Source: UBA1444 sp964601085 (lineage in GTDB: Bacteria; Bacillota; Negativicutes; UBA1444). From it: a stretch of DNA of 17,022 nucleotides. The stretch spans positions 1 through 17,022 of the forward strand of contig CAZRLN010000059.1 of assembly GCA_964601085.1 (NCBI GenBank). The letters run 5' to 3'. Both the position numbers and the translations under genes were made by a program. Under the pieces are notes generated by a model. That model saw only the letters and a program-made list of their open reading frames with translations. It did not search any database and was not told where the DNA came from. Below, in pieces: positions 14,149-17,022 of the stretch (the stretch's first letter is position 1; the number at the start of each line of letters is the position of its first letter).

Positions 14149-16284
14149 TTACACCGTGGCGTCTTCCAGTCCCGAGTCGGCGACAAACAGCACCGTGCCG
14201 GGGCTATGCATGGCCAAGTCGATCATCTGGTCAAACTGCGGCGGCATGCCTAAAATGGTGACATCCCCCTGGATCCGCCCCAGATGCTCGCAATAATCGC
14301 CGGTCAGCACCCGTACCCGCGTCGATACCGGCAAGCGCGCCTGTTCCACGAATAACTCTAATTCCCCGGTCGTTGCCGCCACCTCCGCCGGGTCGTCAAT
14401 GACGCGGAAAATCGTCAATGCGGCATCCCAGTTGCGTGTCAACTGCAATGCGGTCAAAACCGCCAGATTCATGTTCGGGCTCCGGTGACGCAGCCACAGG
14501 TGCACCGTCTTTTCCTGTCCAAAGGCCAATTTGGGATGGATGTACAAATATAACAGTCCGATATTCAGCGGACGGATCATCTGGTGGATTCGCGCCATAC
14601 GTTGCTGTTTTTCCGGTTCCCCACTGATCGTGAACAAAATGGAGTTGGGCGGTAAAAAAGAATTCAGCAAGATTTGCAGCGCGGTGTAGAGATGAACTTC
14701 AAAAGTATTCTCCCGCGAATGCACCACCATCTTCCGCATGAACAGCTTCTTGTCGCGCAGCGGCTTCAGCAGTTCTTCATATTGCGCCGCCAGCTGGGCA
14801 TCGCGCAGTTGCGACTGGTGAAATGACAGGAAATATAGCCGACCCGAAGGATATAGAAGATTGCCGACAAAGCGGCTGATACGCCGCAGATCCTCCGGAG
14901 TTTCCGCCGGCGCCAGTACGGCCGGTTTCCAGACCCGCGGATGGTACTGCAACGCCAATGTTTTTTGCGCCGCCCATTCCGTAATGGCAGTGAAAAATCC
15001 CCCGCGGACATCGCCCCAGGGGGCATCAATCTTGTTTTCCCGCCGCGACAAAATGCTATAGATAAACAGCACCACCATGATCGTGGTCAGCGTAAACAAC
15101 TTGTCGATCAACAGCATGGTCAGGATACAGCCCACAAATCCCGCCAACGGAACCAGGATAGAGACCTGCAGCCGGGGCCGGAAACTGATGATGCCGCTGC
15201 CTTGCTCGATCAAAACGACCAGGTTGATCACCCCATAGGTCGTCAAGAAGAACATCGTCAGCAATTGGGCCAGTTGATCCAGATTTCCGGCCATCAGCAC
15301 CGCCAGCGACAGCAGAGAAGACACCAACACCGCATTGCGGGGTTCATTGTCGGCCGCCCGTTTGCCGAGAAATCGGGGAAACGGAACGAGCCGGTTTACA
15401 GCCAACGCTGCCAATGTTCGCGGCGCCCCCACCAGCGTAGACAGGGCCGACGACAGTGTCGCGCCCAGTATTCCGGCCACGACGGCCGGTTTCCAGGCGG
15501 AAAGTTCGAGAATAATCGATGTATTGGCCAGCAGGGCGCTTTCCGGCGCCTGATGGGCAAACCAATAGGCCATCGCGATATATATGACCAACCCTGCAAG
15601 AATGGCCGTCAGAGTGCCGAGGATGATGCTGCGACGCGGCGTACGCAATTCTCCCGACATGCTGACGCCGGCCAGGATACCGGTAACCGCCGGAAAATAG
15701 ATGGCGAAGGTTTCCCAGAATCCGGTCTGGGTATACGCGCCTCGCCAGACCGGTTCGACTACCGGCAGGGACGGCCCGGCAAAAAAGCTGACCAACGAGG
15801 CCGCAATGGCCGCCAAGACGAAATATTGGACCCGGAAGGCTAATTGCGCACTTTTCATCGACACCCCTGCGAGGGCGACCCACGTAAGCAAAGAGATCAG
15901 CGTCGGGGAGTGCGTCGGAAAAAAGCTGAGCCACAACTCGACAAAACCGATGATATAAAACGCCACGGAAAAAGCCTGCGAAAAATAGAGCGGAATGCCG
16001 ATGGCGCCGCCGATCTCGAATCCCAGGGAACGGGAAATGATCGCATAGGCGCCGCCGGCGCCGATCTCGATATTGGAAACCGTCGACGCCATCGACAAGG
16101 CCGTGCAAATGGTGATGGCATGCGCCATGAGAATGATGGCCAGCGTGTCGATAAAACCGGCGTTGCCAACGACCCAACCCAGGCGAAGATACATGACGAC
16201 ACCGAGAATGGTCAGAACCGTCGGCGTAAACACTCCGTCAAATGTTCGCAACCCTTGCGGATTCACTTCCTTGTCCAAACTCAT
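14149..16284 (-). CDS. Cation-chloride cotransporter (SLC12-like) family permease
   Basis: A 711-residue integral membrane protein of the amino acid/polyamine/organocation superfamily, closest in pattern to cation-chloride cotransporters. After a short N-tail it opens with TFDGVFTPTVLTILGVVMYL, then RLGWVVGNAG and SNIEIGAGGAYAIISRSLG, the unwound first-helix and second-segment motifs of CCC proteins. Hydrophobic segments fill residues about 20-410 (roughly twelve helices). The remaining 300 residues are a soluble C-terminal domain, as in SLC12 proteins and unlike plain amino acid permeases of about 450 residues. Expected role is coupled transport of chloride with Na+ and/or K+; amino acid transport cannot be excluded. 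The ATG at 16284 has its AAAGGGG only 1-3 nt away, so TTG at 16278 may be the true start. It lies 52 nt after the PNPOx-fold gene and ends at the shared terminator. Confidence 0.85.
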   Translation of the reverse strand: MSLDKEVNPQGLRTFDGVFTPTVLTILGVVMYLRLGWVVGNAGFIDTLAIILMAHAITICTALSMASTVSNIEIGAGGAYAIISRSLGFEIGGAIGIPLYFSQAFSVAFYIIGFVELWLSFFPTHSPTLISLLTWVALAGVSMKSAQLAFRVQYFVLAAIAASLVSFFAGPSLPVVEPVWRGAYTQTGFWETFAIYFPAVTGILAGVSMSGELRTPRRSIILGTLTAILAGLVIYIAMAYWFAHQAPESALLANTSIILELSAWKPAVVAGILGATLSSALSTLVGAPRTLAALAVNRLVPFPRFLGKRAADNEPRNAVLVSSLLSLAVLMAGNLDQLAQLLTMFFLTTYGVINLVVLIEQGSGIISFRPRLQVSILVPLAGFVGCILTMLLIDKLFTLTTIMVVLFIYSILSRRENKIDAPWGDVRGGFFTAITEWAAQKTLALQYHPRVWKPAVLAPAETPEDLRRISRFVGNLLYPSGRLYFLSFHQSQLRDAQLAAQYEELLKPLRDKKLFMRKMVVHSRENTFEVHLYTALQILLNSFLPPNSILFTISGEPEKQQRMARIHQMIRPLNIGLLYLYIHPKLAFGQEKTVHLWLRHRSPNMNLAVLTALQLTRNWDAALTIFRVIDDPAEVAATTGELELFVEQARLPVSTRVRVLTGDYCEHLGRIQGDVTILGMPPQFDQMIDLAMHSPGTVLFVADSGLEDATV

Positions 16285-16336
16285 TCCCCTTTCGCCGCTG
16301 GGACAGCCGGAAAAAATCCGTCACCGGGAAGTCGAC

Positions 16337-16828
16337 TCACTCTTCCAGCAGACAAAATCCGCCCTGGCACATTGCCAGCTCTACGTCGGGGTTCTGTTCC
16401 ATCGGCAGATTGACCCGCGTCACCAGTTGCTGATCGGCGCGCACATAGCGGATTTCATGCACCACGACCCGGAACAGTACTAGCGATGTGGTATCCCGGT
16501 TCGGAAACTGCTTTTTCATCTCCGGCAAATCCGCGTACATCATGTCCAGCAACGACCGATACGCCGGATCACCGGGGCGGGTTTCCTCCCGGACCCGGCC
16601 GGAAATGGTCAGCACTTCGTCCTGCTTGCCGACCACGCACAACTCGACGCGCGGATTGTTTTTCAGTTCCGCCACCTTCCGGGTGCTAAACGGACTGAAC
16701 AGCCAGATTCGGCCATCCTGGTCCACATAGGCCCGCATGGGCCGGACCCGGGGGTGCTGGTTATCGTCAATGTTTCCCAAGTAGGCGGTTTCGGATTTCA
16801 GCAACTGGATTACTTCCTGCTCATACAT
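16337..16828 (-). CDS. Pyridoxamine 5'-phosphate oxidase-fold (FMN-binding split barrel) protein
   Basis: A 163-residue cytoplasmic protein starting at ATG 16828, 8 nt after GGAGGT. The first 90 residues follow the small PNPOx-like pattern: a short N-terminal helix (VIQLLKSETAYLG), PRVRPMRAYVDQDGRIWLFS, then STRKVAELKNNPRVELCVV and the strand ISGRVREE. Such proteins bind FMN or a related flavin and reduce varied small substrates; many have no known function, and the size argues against a true pyridoxine biosynthesis enzyme. The C-terminus has two Cys (Cys154 and Cys159, MCQGGFCLLEE). It is 52 nt upstream of the transporter gene and probably co-transcribed with it. Fold is confident, substrate unknown. 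Confidence 0.85.
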   Translation of the reverse strand: MYEQEVIQLLKSETAYLGNIDDNQHPRVRPMRAYVDQDGRIWLFSPFSTRKVAELKNNPRVELCVVGKQDEVLTISGRVREETRPGDPAYRSLLDMMYADLPEMKKQFPNRDTTSLVLFRVVVHEIRYVRADQQLVTRVNLPMEQNPDVELAMCQGGFCLLEE

Positions 16829-16888
16829 GAATCAGCACCTCCAAATTTTTCTCGAATTTTGTTCTCCGTCATCTCCGTTGTCCTTCAT

Positions 16889-17022
16889 TCACTGCTTGAA
16901 AAAGGCCTCAATTTGTGGCGCAAATCGGACATACTCGGCATTCGCCTGCTGCATCAATGCCTTGACTGCCGTGCAATCATCCAGCTCCGTTTCCTGTTCC
17001 GTATCAAAATCGATCCGCAAAA
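16889..17022 (-). CDS. C-terminal end of an unidentified protein, cut by the window edge
   Basis: An open frame on the minus strand enters from the right edge and stops with TGA at 16891-16889. The 43 visible residues run LRIDFDTEQETELDDC, then AVKALMQQANAEYV and end IEAFFKQ. They are acidic and helical with one Cys, like a soluble cytoplasmic C-terminus. The steady codon use and the 60-nt spacing to the next minus-strand gene support it being a real co-directional gene. The fragment is too short for me to assign a family. Confidence 0.6.
   Translation of the reverse strand, partial: LRIDFDTEQETELDDCTAVKALMQQANAEYVRFAPQIEAFFKQ

Noticed and set aside
16832..16888. An 18-codon open frame (MKDNGDDGEQNSRKIWRC) between the partial gene and the PNPOx-fold gene
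   Set aside because: It begins directly after the upstream stop and has no ribosome site; it covers the ribosome site of the next gene, but nothing else supports translation.
1..17022. Mobile elements, CRISPR arrays, tRNA or rRNA genes, phage or defence genes
   Set aside because: I looked for regularly spaced repeats, transposase-like frames, terminal inverted repeats and tRNA-like cloverleafs on both strands and saw none I could support.

Overview
The window reads as a stretch of a moderately GC-rich, Gram-positive-lineage (Firmicutes-type) bacterial chromosome. Strong AGGAGG-like ribosome sites, tightly packed operons, a DUF4127 protein, a GH18 lipoprotein with a stalk-like N-terminus and secreted NlpC/P60 enzymes fit a Negativicutes/Sporomusaceae-like anaerobe. 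The lineage is an inference from gene content only. No rRNA, tRNA, IS element, CRISPR array or phage gene was seen, and there is no gene-free stretch over 300 bases.

Left half (142-7941, minus strand): seven closely spaced genes that could form one operon running from 7941 down to 142. In transcription order they are a YbaK-type Cys-tRNA(Pro) deacylase, a secreted NlpC/P60 peptidase with a peptidoglycan-binding domain, a GH18 lipoprotein, a secreted DUF4127 protein, a secreted fusion of a VanX-type D-Ala-D-Ala dipeptidase with a YkuD-type L,D-transpeptidase, a second NlpC/P60 enzyme with SH3-like domains, and a secreted protein of unknown function. Two junctions are ATGA overlaps and the others are 4 to 50 nt. 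Six of the seven products carry export signals and at least four have recognisable wall-active domains, so this looks like a peptidoglycan remodelling or scavenging operon.

Middle (8046-14072, plus strand): a divergent promoter region separates that operon from a second run of six genes. These are a PflX-like radical SAM protein, a small four-cysteine protein overlapping it by ATGA, two tandem paralogous secreted GH26-type glycoside hydrolases, glutamate formimidoyltransferase, and formimidoyl-THF cyclodeaminase. The second GH26 gene seems to start at a non-canonical ACG codon behind an 11-nt perfect Shine-Dalgarno sequence. The folate genes pass the formimino group of formiminoglutamate to tetrahydrofolate and then release ammonia. 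The run ends at a 15-bp hairpin terminator that works in both directions.

Right end (14149-17022, minus strand): a cation-chloride cotransporter (SLC12-like) permease, preceded in transcription order by a PNPOx-fold flavoprotein and by the 3' end of an unidentified gene cut by the window edge.

The points most worth following up are the dipeptidase/transpeptidase fusion inside the envelope operon with DUF4127, the ACG start of the second GH26 gene, the shared N-terminal domain of the GH26 pair, and the displaced ribosome site and hairpin in the leader of the ybaK-like gene.
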